NCBI GenBank assembly: GCA_019745975.1
Contig: JAIESQ010000054.1
Location: forward strand, 1 to 49,581
Length of the DNA: 49,581 bases
From: Pirellulales bacterium
Lineage (GTDB): Bacteria > Planctomycetota > Planctomycetia > Pirellulales > JAEUIK01
Direction of reading: 5' to 3'
Shown here: positions 9,250 to 18,889 of the stretch, in pieces
Position numbering within the stretch: the stretch's first letter is position 1
Layout: each line of letters starts with the position of its first letter
Position numbers and translations under genes: made by a program
Notes under the pieces: generated by a model
Databases searched by the model: none
Told to the model about the DNA's origin: nothing
Seen by the model: only the letters and a program-made list of their open reading frames with translations

Positions 9250-12200
9250 GTGCTTTACAATGGGGCCAGTCAGATTCAGATACCGAACTCCTTCGCTGCT
9301 GAGTGGATCGCTGTGCCAGCCGTGATCTTAAGAACGATGATTGCCGCCGTCCTGGCGTACTCACTCGCTGAACTGGCGATGCAACCGGCCGCGGCGCAAC
9401 AAGCGGCCAAGCCCTCTGGCGCTGCGTCCGCTGACCTCGATCCCAACCACGCTGAGAAGATGGCCCGCGGGCTCGAAGTCTTCCGCGGCCAGGTGCGCTC
9501 TACGCTCAAAGAGCATTGCGTCAAATGCCACGGCGGCCAACGGATTGAGTCGGAGTTCGACCTCACGGATCGCGACCGCCTGCTAAAGGGGGGCGCGTTG
9601 GGCGCGGCCATCGTGCCAGGCAAATCGGCCGAGAGCTTGCTCTATCGGCTTGTCGCGCATCAAGACGAGCCGCACATGCCGCACGAGGCCGACAAGCTGC
9701 CGGTCGCGGCCATCGAACAGATCGCCGCGTGGATCGATCTGGGTGCACCGTACGACGAGCCGCTGGTGCCTCGCGAAGCGGCCGCCTCGAACTGGACCGA
9801 GCGCGTGCTGCCGGCCGAGGCGCGCAGGCACTGGGCGTTTCAGCCCCTGGCCGCGCCGGAGCCGCCGACCGCGGCGCTCACAACCGAACAAGCGGTCTGG
9901 TGCCGCGGACCGATCGATACGTTTATCGCCGCTGGTCTGTCCAAAGCCGGGCAAGGCCCAAATCCGCCGGCCAACAAACAGCAGTTGATCCGTCGCCTCT
10001 ACTTCGACCTCGTCGGCCTGCCCCCGCCCCCCGAGGAGGTCGCGGCCTTTGTGCGCGACGAGTCGCCCGGCGCTTACGAATCTCTGGTCGATCGACTGTT
10101 GGCCAGCCCTCACTACGGCGAACGCTGGGCCCGGCACTGGCTCGACGTCGCGCGGTTCGGTGAGAGCCACGGCTTTGAGCACGATTACGATCGCCCTAGC
10201 GCCTATCCTTATCGCGATTTCGTGATTCAGGCGCTCAACCGGGATTTGCCGTTCGACACGTTCGTCCGCTGGCAGATCGCCGGCGACGAGCTTGCTCCCA
10301 ACGAAAACCTGGCTCTGATGGCCACCGGCTATCTAGCGGCCGGAGTCCATAGCACGCAGATCACCAAGAACGAGGTCGAAAAGCACCGTTACGATGAGCT
10401 GGACGACATGCTGGCCACGGTCGGCACCTCGATGCTGGGACTGACGATCGGCTGTGCCCGCTGCCACGACCACAAGTTCGACCCGATCCCGCAGCGCGAC
10501 TACTACCGGCTGTTGTCGGCCTTCACCACGACGGTGCGCAGCGAGATCGAGCTGAACGCCGACCCGGCCGCTTACGCGGCCGCCAGGGCGAAGTACGACG
10601 CCGAACATGCGCCGTATATCGCGGCGCGCGAGAAGTGGGAAGCCGAGCAATTGCCGGCGCGCTTGGCCGCTTGGGAAGCCGAACGCCGTGCGGCAGGCGA
10701 AATCGCGCCCGACAAGCTCGCGCTGCCGGCCGCTCCGTGGCGCATCGCTGAACTTGTCGAGACGAAGAGCGCCGGCGGGGCAACATTCAAGCCGCTCGAC
10801 GATGGCTCGGTGCTGGCCGAGGGCAAGAACGCCGCGAGCGACACGTACGAGTTGGTTGTCCGCACGCCGTCGACCGAGATTCGCTACCTGCGCATCGAAG
10901 CGCTCGCCGATCCTTCGCTCGCGAAAGGAGGCCCCGGCCGCGCCGAGAACGGCAACTTTGCTTTGAGCGAAATCGCGGTCACCGCCGAGCCAGCCGATAC
11001 GTCGGCCGCGCCGGCCGACGTGAAGCTAGTCGGCCCACACGCCACTTTCGAACAAGCTGGATTGCCGGCTGCGGCCACGTTGGACGGCGACGCCAAGAGT
11101 GGTTGGGCCATCGATCCGCAGTTCGGTCGCGACCAGGCGATCGCCTATCGGTTCGAAACGCCGCTGGCGCATTCCAGCGGCTGGCTGCTGACAATCAAAT
11201 TATCCTTCGAGGTCAACACCGGGCACGCGATCGGCCGGCCGCGCGTTTCGGTTTCGAACAGCGCCGAGTCGCCCGACCCTGCGGCAAATAGCTTATCGAC
11301 GGCGGTCGCGGCGGCGCTGGTGATTACGGCGGGCGAACGCTCGTCCGATCAAGTCGCGGTGCTAAATAAGTGGTATCGCACCCAGGACGCCGACTGGCAG
11401 TCGCTCGACCGCGCCGAGCGCGAGCACGCCGCCACGGCCCCCAAACCGAACATGTTCAAGTGCCTGATCTCAAGCGAGGGTTTGCCAGCCTTGCGGTTGC
11501 ACACTCAAGGGGGCGACTTTCTCGAAGAAACTTGCTTTCTGCGGCGCGGCGATCCGAACCTCAAAGACGGCGTCGCCTCGCTCGGTTACCTGCAAGTTCT
11601 CAATACCGCCAGCGACGGCGATCAGCACTGGCCTGCGCAACCGCCGGCGGGCGCGCGCACCTCCTTCCGCCGCGCGGCCTTGGCAAACTGGCTGACCGAC
11701 ACCGAGTGCGGGGCCGGCGATTTGTTGGCCCGCGTGATCGTCAACCGGCTCTGGCAGCACCATCTGGGGCGCGGCATCGTGGCCACGCCGAGCGATTTTG
11801 GCACGCGTGGGGCCGCGCCGTCGCATCCCGAACTGCTCGACTGGCTGGCCTCGCGCCTGATCGCCGACGGCTGGCATCTGAAGCCATTGCACAAGCTGAT
11901 CGTCACCAGCGCCACGTATCAGCAAAGTTCGGCCGCCAGCGATTCACAGCTTGCCGCCGATCCCGACAATCGCCTATTTGGCCGGCAAACGCGCCGCCGC
12001 CTCGAAGCCGAGGTGATCCGCGACGCCCTGTTGGCTACAGCCGGCGCGCTCGACGAAGCGATGTTCGGCCCCGGCACACTCGACTCGACGAGCCGCCGCC
12101 GCAGCATCTACTTCACCGTCAAGCGCAGCCAGTTGATGCCGATGATGCAGGTGTTCGACGCCCCCGACGCCTTGCAAGGGCTCGGCGAGCGGCAGAGCAC

Positions 12201-12543
12201 GACGATCGCCCCACAAGCGCTGTACCTCTTGAACAACCCGCAGGCCCGCGATCTGGCGCGCCTCTTTGCCCAGCGGGTCGCCGACGGAACAGAATTGTCC
12301 GTGGCCACGGGCGGGAACGAATCGTCGACGGATCGCGTTGACTGGCCGCCGCTGGTGCGGCGCGCGTATCTGGCGGCGCTGGGTCGCGAACCGGCCGCCG
12401 ACGAGTTGGAATCGGCCACGGCGTTTCTCGACGCCCAGGCCGCGCGCCACCAGGCGGACGGCGACGCCGACGCTCGGCGGTTGGCGCTCGTCGATTTCTG
12501 TCAAGCGCTGCTTTGCTTGAACGAGTTTGTCTACGTGGAGTGA
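9250..12543 (+). CDS. PSCyt1-DUF1549-DUF1553 exported cytochrome-like protein
   Basis: 1097 residues. A hydrophobic leader (about residues 25-45) is followed by PSCyt1 with a heme-c-type CVKCH site at residues 90-94. DUF1549/PSCyt2 spans about 210-440 and includes [16 protein letters not shown] and [12 protein letters not shown] (CARCH at 402-406). A discoidin-like beta-rich insert occupies about 500-690. DUF1553/PSD1 covers about 800-1090 and includes [14 protein letters not shown] and SATYQQSS. This is the full-length form of the family found with DUF1501 genes in planctomycetes; the biochemical role is not settled. GTG 9250 has GGGAG six bases upstream. GTG 9322 or ATG 9337 would put the signal peptide at the very N terminus and are plausible alternatives. 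Its DUF1501 partner lies at 13283, separated by a toxin-antitoxin pair. Confidence 0.93.
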   Translation: MLYNGASQIQIPNSFAAEWIAVPAVILRTMIAAVLAYSLAELAMQPAAAQQAAKPSGAASADLDPNHAEKMARGLEVFRGQVRSTLKEHCVKCHGGQRIESEFDLTDRDRLLKGGALGAAIVPGKSAESLLYRLVAHQDEPHMPHEADKLPVAAIEQIAAWIDLGAPYDEPLVPREAAASNWTERVLPAEARRHWAFQPLAAPEPPTAALTTEQAVWCRGPIDTFIAAGLSKAGQGPNPPANKQQLIRRLYFDLVGLPPPPEEVAAFVRDESPGAYESLVDRLLASPHYGERWARHWLDVARFGESHGFEHDYDRPSAYPYRDFVIQALNRDLPFDTFVRWQIAGDELAPNENLALMATGYLAAGVHSTQITKNEVEKHRYDELDDMLATVGTSMLGLTIGCARCHDHKFDPIPQRDYYRLLSAFTTTVRSEIELNADPAAYAAARAKYDAEHAPYIAAREKWEAEQLPARLAAWEAERRAAGEIAPDKLALPAAPWRIAELVETKSAGGATFKPLDDGSVLAEGKNAASDTYELVVRTPSTEIRYLRIEALADPSLAKGGPGRAENGNFALSEIAVTAEPADTSAAPADVKLVGPHATFEQAGLPAAATLDGDAKSGWAIDPQFGRDQAIAYRFETPLAHSSGWLLTIKLSFEVNTGHAIGRPRVSVSNSAESPDPAANSLSTAVAAALVITAGERSSDQVAVLNKWYRTQDADWQSLDRAEREHAATAPKPNMFKCLISSEGLPALRLHTQGGDFLEETCFLRRGDPNLKDGVASLGYLQVLNTASDGDQHWPAQPPAGARTSFRRAALANWLTDTECGAGDLLARVIVNRLWQHHLGRGIVATPSDFGTRGAAPSHPELLDWLASRLIADGWHLKPLHKLIVTSATYQQSSAASDSQLAADPDNRLFGRQTRRRLEAEVIRDALLATAGALDEAMFGPGTLDSTSRRRSIYFTVKRSQLMPMMQVFDAPDALQGLGERQSTTIAPQALYLLNNPQARDLARLFAQRVADGTELSVATGGNESSTDRVDWPPLVRRAYLAALGREPAADELESATAFLDAQAARHQADGDADARRLALVDFCQALLCLNEFVYVE

Positions 12544-12608
12544 GCGATGACTCAACTTGGCATGACGATGAAAACGAATTGAGGCCCGCGCCCTGGCGGA
12601 GTTCGACC

Positions 12609-12821
12609 ATGACCGCAAAAGAACTGCTCGAAGAATTGCGGAAGCTAACCGCCGCGGAGCGACTCCTCGTGATTGACGAGCTCGCGCGGATGACGCGCGA
12701 CGAATGGCCGGCGCCGACTATCTCCTTGCAGGACGATCCCATTCTCCGCGATGCCGGTTGCATCGACGCGGACCCCTATCTATCCGAGCAGATCGATACC
12801 ACGCTTTATGGACATCAGTGA
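12609..12821 (+). CDS. Putative antitoxin of a VapBC-like pair
   Basis: 70 residues starting MTAKELLEELRKLTAAERLL. The N-terminal half is a charged amphipathic helix pair of the kind seen in short antitoxins (LLEELRKLTAAERLLVIDEL); the rest is acidic and likely disordered, fitting a toxin-binding tail. The start is set by CGGAG placed upstream of ATG 12609. The TGA at 12819-12821 overlaps the start of the downstream PIN-domain gene by 14 bases, the usual antitoxin-first, overlapping layout. I recognise no AbrB, RHH or Phd DNA-binding signature, so the assignment rests on size, order and overlap. Confidence 0.65.
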   Translation: MTAKELLEELRKLTAAERLLVIDELARMTRDEWPAPTISLQDDPILRDAGCIDADPYLSEQIDTTLYGHQ

Positions 12822-13257
12822 GTTTCGCACGGTCTTTCTTGATACCTGGGCGTTCGTCGCCATCGGGAACCGCCGCGATGTGCACCATCCGACTGCCATT
12901 ACGATCTATCGGGAGTTGAAGCGCAGACGCATCCAGGGGTTCACCACGGATTTCGTACTCGACGAGACAATCACGATGCTTTTTGCGCGCACTGCGTTTC
13001 ATCAGGCACGGCAGTTTGTGTCGAGCATACTGGAGGCGGCCGCCGGAGGGAGCATTCATATCGAACGCATCGACGCAGCTCGTTTCGCCGCTGCTTGGGA
13101 GTTGCGAAAAACGTACGTCGACAAACCATCGATTTCCTTCACCGACTTGACGTCCATCGTCGTCATCCAAGAGCGCGCGATTCCGTGCGTTGTCTCGGGA
13201 GATCGCCATTTCGATCAACTTGGCATCGCGGTAAGTCGCATTCCCGCCGACGATTGA
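12808..13257 (+). CDS. PIN-domain protein, VapC-like toxin candidate
   Basis: 149 residues starting at ATG 12808. PIN-fold acidic residues can be followed: FLDTWAFVAI (first Asp) near residue 11, DFVLDETITM with Asp/Glu near 55, and SFTDLTSIVVIQ followed by SGDRHF near the C terminus. This is the order of a VapC-type Mg-dependent ribonuclease. The first motif reads DTWA, close to the usual D[TS]S[AV]. It overlaps the putative antitoxin and is followed after 25 bases by the DUF1501 gene. Toxin activity is inferred from fold and context; PIN proteins also serve in RNA maturation. Confidence 0.8.
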   Translation: MDISEFRTVFLDTWAFVAIGNRRDVHHPTAITIYRELKRRRIQGFTTDFVLDETITMLFARTAFHQARQFVSSILEAAAGGSIHIERIDAARFAAAWELRKTYVDKPSISFTDLTSIVVIQERAIPCVVSGDRHFDQLGIAVSRIPADD

Positions 13258-13282
13258 TCGATCCATTTCACGGAGTTCGCAG

Positions 13283-14758
13283 ATGCAACTTTCCAACCTC
13301 TTCGCCCCACCCCATCCGCGGTTCGCATCGCGTCGCGAGTTTCTGCGCCACTGCGGCAATGGCTTCGGCCTCATCGGACTGGCAAGTTTGCTCGAAAGCG
13401 AAGGCCTGGCCGCCACGCCCAACAGCGTCCCTGCCGGCCGCGGCCCCGATCCGCTGGCCCCCCGGCCGCCGCACTTCGCCACCAAGGCCCGCTCGGTCAT
13501 TTGGCTATTCATGAACGGCGGTCCCAGTCAGGTCGACACCTGGGACTACAAACCTGAGCTGGCGCGCCGCGACGGTCAGGAGCTCGAAGGCTTCGACCGT
13601 AACACCGGCTTCTTCACCGAGCAGGTCGGCCCGCTGATGAAGTCTCCTTTCAAGTTCGCGCAGCGCGGCCAGAGCGGGGCCTGGGTCTCCGAGCTCTTTC
13701 CCAACCTCGGCGAACATGTCGACCGCATGGCCTTCATCCACTCGTGTTGGACCGAGTCGAACAATCACTCGCCGGCGCTGTTCATGATCAACACTGGCAT
13801 GGCCCGCATGGGTTTCCCTTGCGTCGGCTCGTGGGTCACCTACGGCCTGGGGAGCGAGAGCCGGGATTTGCCCGCCTTCGTCGTGATGTACGACACGTTG
13901 AACCGCGGGCTGCCGAAGGGGCAAGCGCTCAACTGGGGCGCCGGCTTTTTGCCGAGCGTGTTTCAAGGAACCGCGCTCAAGCCGCAAGGGCTGCCGATCG
14001 AAGATCTCGTCCGCCCAGCCGATCTGACCGACGTCGAGCAGCGTGCCCAGCTCGACCTGGTGCGGTCGCTCAATCGCCGGCGGCTAAGTCCTAGCGCCGC
14101 CGACAGCGAGCTGGCCGCGCGCGTCGAGAGCTTCGAGCTGGCCTATCGCATGCAGATGGCCGCCCCCGAGGCGCTCGACGTCGATCGCGAAACCGCCACC
14201 ACGCACGCACTCTATGGGCTCAATAACCCCAAGAGCGCGCCCTTCGGCCGGCAATGTTTGATCGCCCGGCGACTGGTGGAACGCGGCGTGCGCTGCGTGC
14301 AGATCTACTCCGGCGGCATGGAAAACGAGCGCAGTTGGGACGGTCACCAGAACATCGTCGACAACCACACCGGCTTCGCGGCCGAAACCGAGAAGCCGAT
14401 AGCCGGCCTGCTAGGCGATCTCGCCGCCCGCGGCTTGCTCGACAGCACCTTGGTGATCTGGGGGGGCGAGTTTGGGCGCTTGCCGATCGTGCAAAAAGGA
14501 GGGACGGGCCGCGACCACAATCCGCACGCCTTCACCGTGTGGATGGCCGGTGGCGGCACGCGCGGCGGCGTGCACCACGGCGCCACCGACGAAATCGGCC
14601 ACAAGGCGGTGGAGAACCGCGTGAGCGTGAACGACCTGCACGCCACGATCCTGCACTTGATGGGCCTGGACCACGTACGGCTGACCTACCGCTACAACGG
14701 CCGCGATTTCCGCCTGACCGACGTGGCGGGCAACGTGGTCCGCGAGGTGCTAGGGTGA
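13283..14758 (+). CDS. DUF1501 family protein, Tat-type leader
   Basis: 491 residues. The leader ASRREFLRHCGNGFGLIGLA fits the twin-arginine consensus SRRxFL and predicts export in folded form. The DUF1501 body shows VIWLFMNGGPSQVDTWDYKP near residue 75, SWDGHQNIVDNH near 352, and VIWGGEFGRLPIVQKGGTGRDHNP near 393. The reaction is unknown; the fold belongs to the alkaline phosphatase superfamily. CGGAG seven bases upstream of ATG 13283 supports the start. It pairs functionally with the PSCyt1-DUF1549-DUF1553 gene at 9250, which is the common planctomycete arrangement, although a toxin-antitoxin pair separates them here. Confidence 0.94.
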   Translation: MQLSNLFAPPHPRFASRREFLRHCGNGFGLIGLASLLESEGLAATPNSVPAGRGPDPLAPRPPHFATKARSVIWLFMNGGPSQVDTWDYKPELARRDGQELEGFDRNTGFFTEQVGPLMKSPFKFAQRGQSGAWVSELFPNLGEHVDRMAFIHSCWTESNNHSPALFMINTGMARMGFPCVGSWVTYGLGSESRDLPAFVVMYDTLNRGLPKGQALNWGAGFLPSVFQGTALKPQGLPIEDLVRPADLTDVEQRAQLDLVRSLNRRRLSPSAADSELAARVESFELAYRMQMAAPEALDVDRETATTHALYGLNNPKSAPFGRQCLIARRLVERGVRCVQIYSGGMENERSWDGHQNIVDNHTGFAAETEKPIAGLLGDLAARGLLDSTLVIWGGEFGRLPIVQKGGTGRDHNPHAFTVWMAGGGTRGGVHHGATDEIGHKAVENRVSVNDLHATILHLMGLDHVRLTYRYNGRDFRLTDVAGNVVREVLG

Positions 14759-14790
14759 CGCTCGACTATTCGGCGTGGCTCGAGCGCGCG

Positions 14791-15996
14791 TCAACGCTCC
14801 CCTTCGCCTGGCCGGTAGTCGTACATCCGCCAGGTCTTGGTGTGCTTGGCGCCCCCTTTCTCCAGACCAAGGCGGGCCATCTCGTTCGACTCGAGCACCC
14901 ACGAGAACTCGGCCTCCTCAAGTCCCAGATTGGCTGCCCGTGGCACCAGCGACCGCATCAGCACCAGCCCCACGCCCAGCCGCTGAAACTCAGGCAGCAC
15001 GTTGATGGCGAGCACGCGCACCCGCTTGATGTCGCGCTTGCGGTGGAGCATCCGTAGAAAGCCGAACGGGAACAGCCGCCCGTCGATCCGCTTAATGCGC
15101 GGATTGAAGTCGGGCAAGCAGAGGATCACGCCCGCGGGCTTGCCTTCGACGGTGGCCGCCAGCGCCAGGTCGGGATCGATTAAGAAGCGCAGCGACGCCC
15201 CGATGTGCCGCACCTCGCTGGGTGAAATCGGCACGAACCCCCAGGTGAGCACCATCGAGGCGTTGTACATCTGCAGGAACATCTCGACTTCGCTGCGGAA
15301 GTTCGCGCGGTCCATGCTGCGGATCTGCACGTCGTAGCGCTCGGCCACCTGATCGGCGATCTGCCCGAGCCGCCCGTCGAGCTCCGGCATCTGCGAGACG
15401 TGCCCCGTATAGGCCAGCATGTCTTGCGACTTGCGGAAGCCGAAGTTCTCGATCAGCCGGTCGTAGTACAGTGGAGTATGGCTGAGCATGAACGTCGGCG
15501 GCGTGTCGTGCCCTTCGATCAACACTCCGAACTCATAGGTAAGCGAGGGATTGGCCGGCCCGCGCAGCACGTGGATGTCGCGCTGGGCAAACCAGTCGCG
15601 CACGGCGCCCAACAGCTCGTCGGCGACATCCTGATCGTCGATCGCTTCAAAGAACCCGAAGAACCCCAAGGGATCGCTGGGGAACTCACGATTATGCGCG
15701 TGATTGAGAATGGCCGAGACGCGCCCGACGACCTCGCCACCGCGATAGGCCAAAAACGTCTGCGCTTCGGCGGCCTCGTAAAACGGATGACGGCCGTAGC
15801 CGATCAGGCCCCAGTTTTCACCCCGCAGCGGCGGCACCCAATTGGGATCATTCTCGTAGAGCTTCCACGGAAAGTGAAAGAACTCACGTCGCTGCCGCCA
15901 GGTGCGCACGGGCGTAACGCTGACGGTCGAGCGCCGGCGCGTGCGAGCAGGCTCAATGCTTACGGACATCAGTCGTTCCGTACCTTTCTCGACCAT
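14791..15996 (-). CDS. GNAT-fold acyltransferase-like protein
   Basis: 401 residues. The N-terminal part (REFFHFPWKLYENDPNWVPP) and the region AYRGGEVVGRVSAILNHAHN look like one degenerate GNAT half. The C-terminal half carries a better acetyl-CoA-binding loop (VRVLAINVLPEFQRLGVGLV), followed by SWVLESNEMARLGLEKGGAK. This double-GNAT, roughly 380-400-residue architecture is widespread and uncharacterised; an N- or O-acyltransferase role is inferred only from the fold. ATG 15969 (MSVSIEPAR) is an alternative start. It is convergent with the DUF1501 gene and followed upstream by a gene-poor stretch that must hold its promoter. Confidence 0.85.
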   Translation of the reverse strand: MVEKGTERLMSVSIEPARTRRRSTVSVTPVRTWRQRREFFHFPWKLYENDPNWVPPLRGENWGLIGYGRHPFYEAAEAQTFLAYRGGEVVGRVSAILNHAHNREFPSDPLGFFGFFEAIDDQDVADELLGAVRDWFAQRDIHVLRGPANPSLTYEFGVLIEGHDTPPTFMLSHTPLYYDRLIENFGFRKSQDMLAYTGHVSQMPELDGRLGQIADQVAERYDVQIRSMDRANFRSEVEMFLQMYNASMVLTWGFVPISPSEVRHIGASLRFLIDPDLALAATVEGKPAGVILCLPDFNPRIKRIDGRLFPFGFLRMLHRKRDIKRVRVLAINVLPEFQRLGVGLVLMRSLVPRAANLGLEEAEFSWVLESNEMARLGLEKGGAKHTKTWRMYDYRPGEGER

Positions 15997-16862
15997 GCGC
16001 GGGAGCGTTTGCCAGGCGCGCGGACGGGGCGCCTTCGCCGGCAGGCGTGCCGCTAGCTATCAGGTCTTGTCGGCAATTGGCCACCATCGGTCTGGTGCTT
16101 AATCGTCAGAATCCACGGAATGTCACAAGCATCCTGCGTGCCAAGGGTGCGAAGCCCCAGTTAGATTGCCCAGTTTACCACACCGTGCCGCTCTGGCGAG
16201 GGTGTCGGCCCGACCAGCCTTAAGGTCACCGCGACCATTTCGGAGGCGGCATTATAGGCGTTCGGTCCGGCAGTCGGGCAGGGGACTGCGACAGTCAGTC
16301 CTTTGTCTGCCGAAAGCCAAAACGCGCGGGTTGAAGCAAAGGCGAAACCCTGTCCTCAACGCGATCACATTGGTTTCCCGTCGACGACTTCGCACGATCG
16401 CGTTCTTGTTGCCGCAAGCGCGAGTTCAATCGTACCGTGCGCATCGGCGCACGAACCACTGTTTGTCGTCGCTCGAATCAGCGGGCAGGATCGGCCCACG
16501 CACCAGAGCTCCCCAGCCGCCAGTGCGCTCGTACCAGTGGCCGTCACGAATGACGTTTCCAGCTCACAATCGACGCGCTCGGATCATCCGCAAGGCCGAT
16601 AGTCGATTGTTGTCGGCAAAAACTGGCAAAATTTTTTCGCTGCCAATTTGTGCACTTAGCAGATTGCGTGCCGCGACTGCCTTGCTGCCGTGTGTAACAC
16701 TCCCAAGTCAAAAAATATTCTTTAGATAGCGCGATGATCGCGCACCTGACAAGGGCATGTTACACGAGGCGCACTTGCCGTCGCGGGCTTTGGCGTCGTC
16801 GGCGCTGATGCCATCGCGACCCTTGACGATGCCATTTGCTCCACGTAGCTTCCGGAGCAACC
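15997..16862. other. Gene-poor stretch with an AT-rich block
   Basis: About 860 bases with no convincing gene. Open frames exist on both strands but overlap one another and have mixed codon use. Near 16620-16650 an AT-rich run contains TGGCA/TGCCA arms (16624-16628 and 16641-16645), and a second AT-rich run lies at 16708-16725. The last 150 bases, read on the minus strand, have coding-like third positions (a CASCN motif, see rejected list) and could be a gene relic. The segment must contain the promoter of the GNAT gene, which I cannot place. Confidence 0.5.
16692..16765. repeat. Nested inverted repeats
   Basis: Outer arms GTGTAAC (16692-16698) and GTTACAC (16759-16765) match perfectly across about 60 bases. 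Inside them lies a near-perfect palindrome, GCGCGATGATCGCGC (16729-16743). The structure sits in the gene-poor stretch next to an AT-rich run. It could be an operator, a small RNA fold or a relic; nothing in the sequence decides between these. Confidence 0.4.
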
Positions 16863-17153
16863 ATGAGCACGCCGTTTGCCGGCGGCTCGTTGGTAGACGG
16901 CGAATTTTTCGCGGGGCTCTCACCAACCAACGCACGCCTGTCCACTCGCCAAAAGCTTGCTTGCCAGAATCAGGAAATCGCGTGGCTCGTTTGGCGAGCG
17001 ACGCACGATGGCATGCCTGTCCGATGTCGTGACACCCTTCGTATCGCGACGAACGTCGAATGGTTCGTCGCGGCGGAATGTGTGTTGCCGCACACCGGCG
17101 CGCGACACGCTAGTGATTGGTTTCGATTTGCTTTCGAGTACGGAGACGAGTGA
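16863..17153 (+). CDS. Hypothetical small protein, possibly coupled to the downstream gene
   Basis: 96 residues starting MSTPFAGGSLVDGEFF, of no family I recognise. Support comes from GGAG five bases before ATG 16863 and from its stop, which overlaps the next start as TGATG, the form seen in translationally coupled genes. Against it, third-position GC is only moderate for this genome, and the opposite strand of the first third looks at least as coding-like. It may equally be a non-coding leader. Confidence 0.3.
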   Translation: MSTPFAGGSLVDGEFFAGLSPTNARLSTRQKLACQNQEIAWLVWRATHDGMPVRCRDTLRIATNVEWFVAAECVLPHTGARHASDWFRFAFEYGDE

Positions 17154-18373
17154 TGATCAACGTGTTTGCAATTTGCGTGGCGCTAGCCAGTTCGCTTGAG
17201 CCGGCGCAGCCGGTGAAACTCGATTCAGTCGCCGAGACGGCGCGGCTTGTTTCGGCGCGCAAAGACGCGCGGCTGCGCGCCATGTTGCCAAAGATCGACG
17301 ATCCCGAGATCACAAAGCTCTTGGACGATCCGCGGCTAATGCTCTATACCGAATCGGAAATGCCGCGCGCCTACCAGTTCTGGGATGGCGTGCATCCCGG
17401 CGTGCACAGCGCGTACTACAACATTTCGGCCAACGGCAGTGAGCCGTTCGGCAATGCCAATCGCGAGTTTCCCTGGGGGCATCCGGCCGGCACGCAAAAG
17501 GCCAAGGGAGTCGGCTCGTTCCGCTTCCTCTGGCTGCCGCTCGACGAGAAAGGGCGCACGCTCCCCGTCGTCTGGTACCGCAAGCCCCTGAGTGGCGACG
17601 GCCGTAGCGGCTACGCCTGGACCTTCCCGGCGGGCGCAATCCTTGGCGAAGTGCTGACGCTCGAAAGCCCGACTGGCGACGAATACGTTTTCGAGGTCCG
17701 CATTCGCCGCCGTGAATTGGACGATTGGGCGGTCGACGTTTTCCGCCCGTTTCCGACAGCCACCGACCTGGCGACGCGAATCCGCGAATTGCGCCCCGAT
17801 TGGGCCAACCGTGACAAACTGGCCGAGCTGTGCAGCCATCTGGAAGAATCGCGCAAACTGCCGGTGCACCTGGTCCGCGATCGCCAGCCCGGACGGCGCA
17901 CCTTCAAGCAGGAGATGGGGGTCGACACACTGCCCCCCATCGGCGATGACGCCTTGGTAGTCGAACTCTTGACCACCACGCCGTTCCGTTCGGCGATCAG
18001 CACCGCCTGGCGCGTGGCGGCCGATGACACGCACACCTGCGCGCCAACGACCAAAGCGCGCTTCCACGTCGTGCCGGCCGGCTACAGCGCGGGACATATT
18101 GAAGTCGAGCGCGCCAGTTGCCGCCGCTGCCATAACACGGTGAACCACGCAGTCGACGAGTTCGACGGTGGACGCGATTGGTACGGCCGGGTGCGCGGAT
18201 CCGATGGCATCTTTTCGTTCCATCCCTTCGCGCGGTCGAGCATCAGCGACAACGGCTTCCCGCGCACGGTGACGATCCGCAAGGAGCTGAAACGGACCGG
18301 CGTCGTGGCGCATTACAACGCGAAGAAGCACCCCGACTCGATCTACCGTAAGACGAAGTACTTTGAGCCGTAG
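17153..18373 (+). CDS. Predicted secreted one-heme protein of unknown family
   Basis: 406 residues from ATG 17153. The short N-terminal hydrophobic segment (MINVFAICVALASSLEPAQP) is a likely signal peptide. The chain contains a single CxxCH site, CRRCH at residues 323-327, in the context VERASCRRCHNTVNHAVDEF, consistent with covalent heme c and exposure outside the cytoplasmic membrane. The mid-region has several Trp/Tyr/Gly-rich strands (SGYAWTFPAGAILGEVLTLE). I do not recognise the family. An earlier in-frame start at 17117 would add residues before the signal peptide and is less likely. A clear hairpin terminator follows the stop. Confidence 0.85.
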   Translation: MINVFAICVALASSLEPAQPVKLDSVAETARLVSARKDARLRAMLPKIDDPEITKLLDDPRLMLYTESEMPRAYQFWDGVHPGVHSAYYNISANGSEPFGNANREFPWGHPAGTQKAKGVGSFRFLWLPLDEKGRTLPVVWYRKPLSGDGRSGYAWTFPAGAILGEVLTLESPTGDEYVFEVRIRRRELDDWAVDVFRPFPTATDLATRIRELRPDWANRDKLAELCSHLEESRKLPVHLVRDRQPGRRTFKQEMGVDTLPPIGDDALVVELLTTTPFRSAISTAWRVAADDTHTCAPTTKARFHVVPAGYSAGHIEVERASCRRCHNTVNHAVDEFDGGRDWYGRVRGSDGIFSFHPFARSSISDNGFPRTVTIRKELKRTGVVAHYNAKKHPDSIYRKTKYFEP

Positions 18374-18418
18374 GGCACATCCGCGCCATAGCAAGGCGCG
18401 ACATGTACCGAGCTTTTG

Positions 18419-18458
18419 GCCCGTTGGTCCTGGATGCGTCCGGCGCCAACGGGCTTTT
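18419..18458 (+). terminator. Rho-independent-type terminator
   Basis: The arms GCCCGTTGG (18419-18427) and CCAACGGGC (18446-18454) are perfectly complementary, with an 18-base loop, and are followed directly by TTTT. It lies 45 bases after the stop of the one-heme protein gene, oriented to end that transcript. The opposite strand has no T-run, so it should not stop transcription coming from rpsT. Confidence 0.7.
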
Positions 18459-18546
18459 CGTTGCGCGCCAGCGACGATCGACCGAGCAGCAGAAGATTGC
18501 GCGCCAAGACACGGCGCAGGAGTTCCAAGCGCGGCGCTACTGAGAG

Positions 18547-18840
18547 CTACTTGGCAGCCGCGGCCTTGGGCGCCTTCCCCTCGGCCCCTTTGACGGCCGC
18601 CGAGAGTCGCGACTTCACCCGAGCGGCGGCGTTCTTATGAATCACCCCTTGGGCGGCCGCCTTGTCGAGCCGGGTTTGCACGTCCTTGAGCGCCTCGCTG
18701 GCCGCTGTGCCATTTCCCTCTTTGACGGCCACGCGCACTTTCTTGACAAGCGTTTTCAACGTCGACTTGGTGGCGCGATTGCGGGCGCGGCGTTCCAGGC
18801 TCTGACGATGACGCTTCTTGGCACTCTTGGTATTGGGCAT
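18547..18840 (-). CDS. rpsT: 30S ribosomal protein S20
   Basis: 97 residues starting MPNTKSAKKRHRQSLERRAR, the characteristic basic N terminus of bS20, followed by NRATKSTLKTLVKKVRVAV and the conserved GVIHKNAAARVKSRL near residue 65. bS20 binds 16S rRNA early in small-subunit assembly. The chain is about ten residues longer than the usual 87 because of an Ala/Lys-rich C-terminal tail (GKAPKAAAAK). It is a single gene lying 49 bases downstream of the TPR gene on the same strand. Confidence 0.97.
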   Translation of the reverse strand: MPNTKSAKKRHRQSLERRARNRATKSTLKTLVKKVRVAVKEGNGTAASEALKDVQTRLDKAAAQGVIHKNAAARVKSRLSAAVKGAEGKAPKAAAAK

Positions 18841-18889
18841 GGTGGCGGGACTTCGCGGCTCTTAGGATACTTGGCGGGGCAATTTTGAA

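Noticed and set aside
16708-16935. Minus-strand frame with CASCN and good third-position GC
   Set aside because: It has no ribosome-binding site, its N-terminal third reads as Arg-rich noise, and it matches no family I know. At most it is a relic of a gene end.
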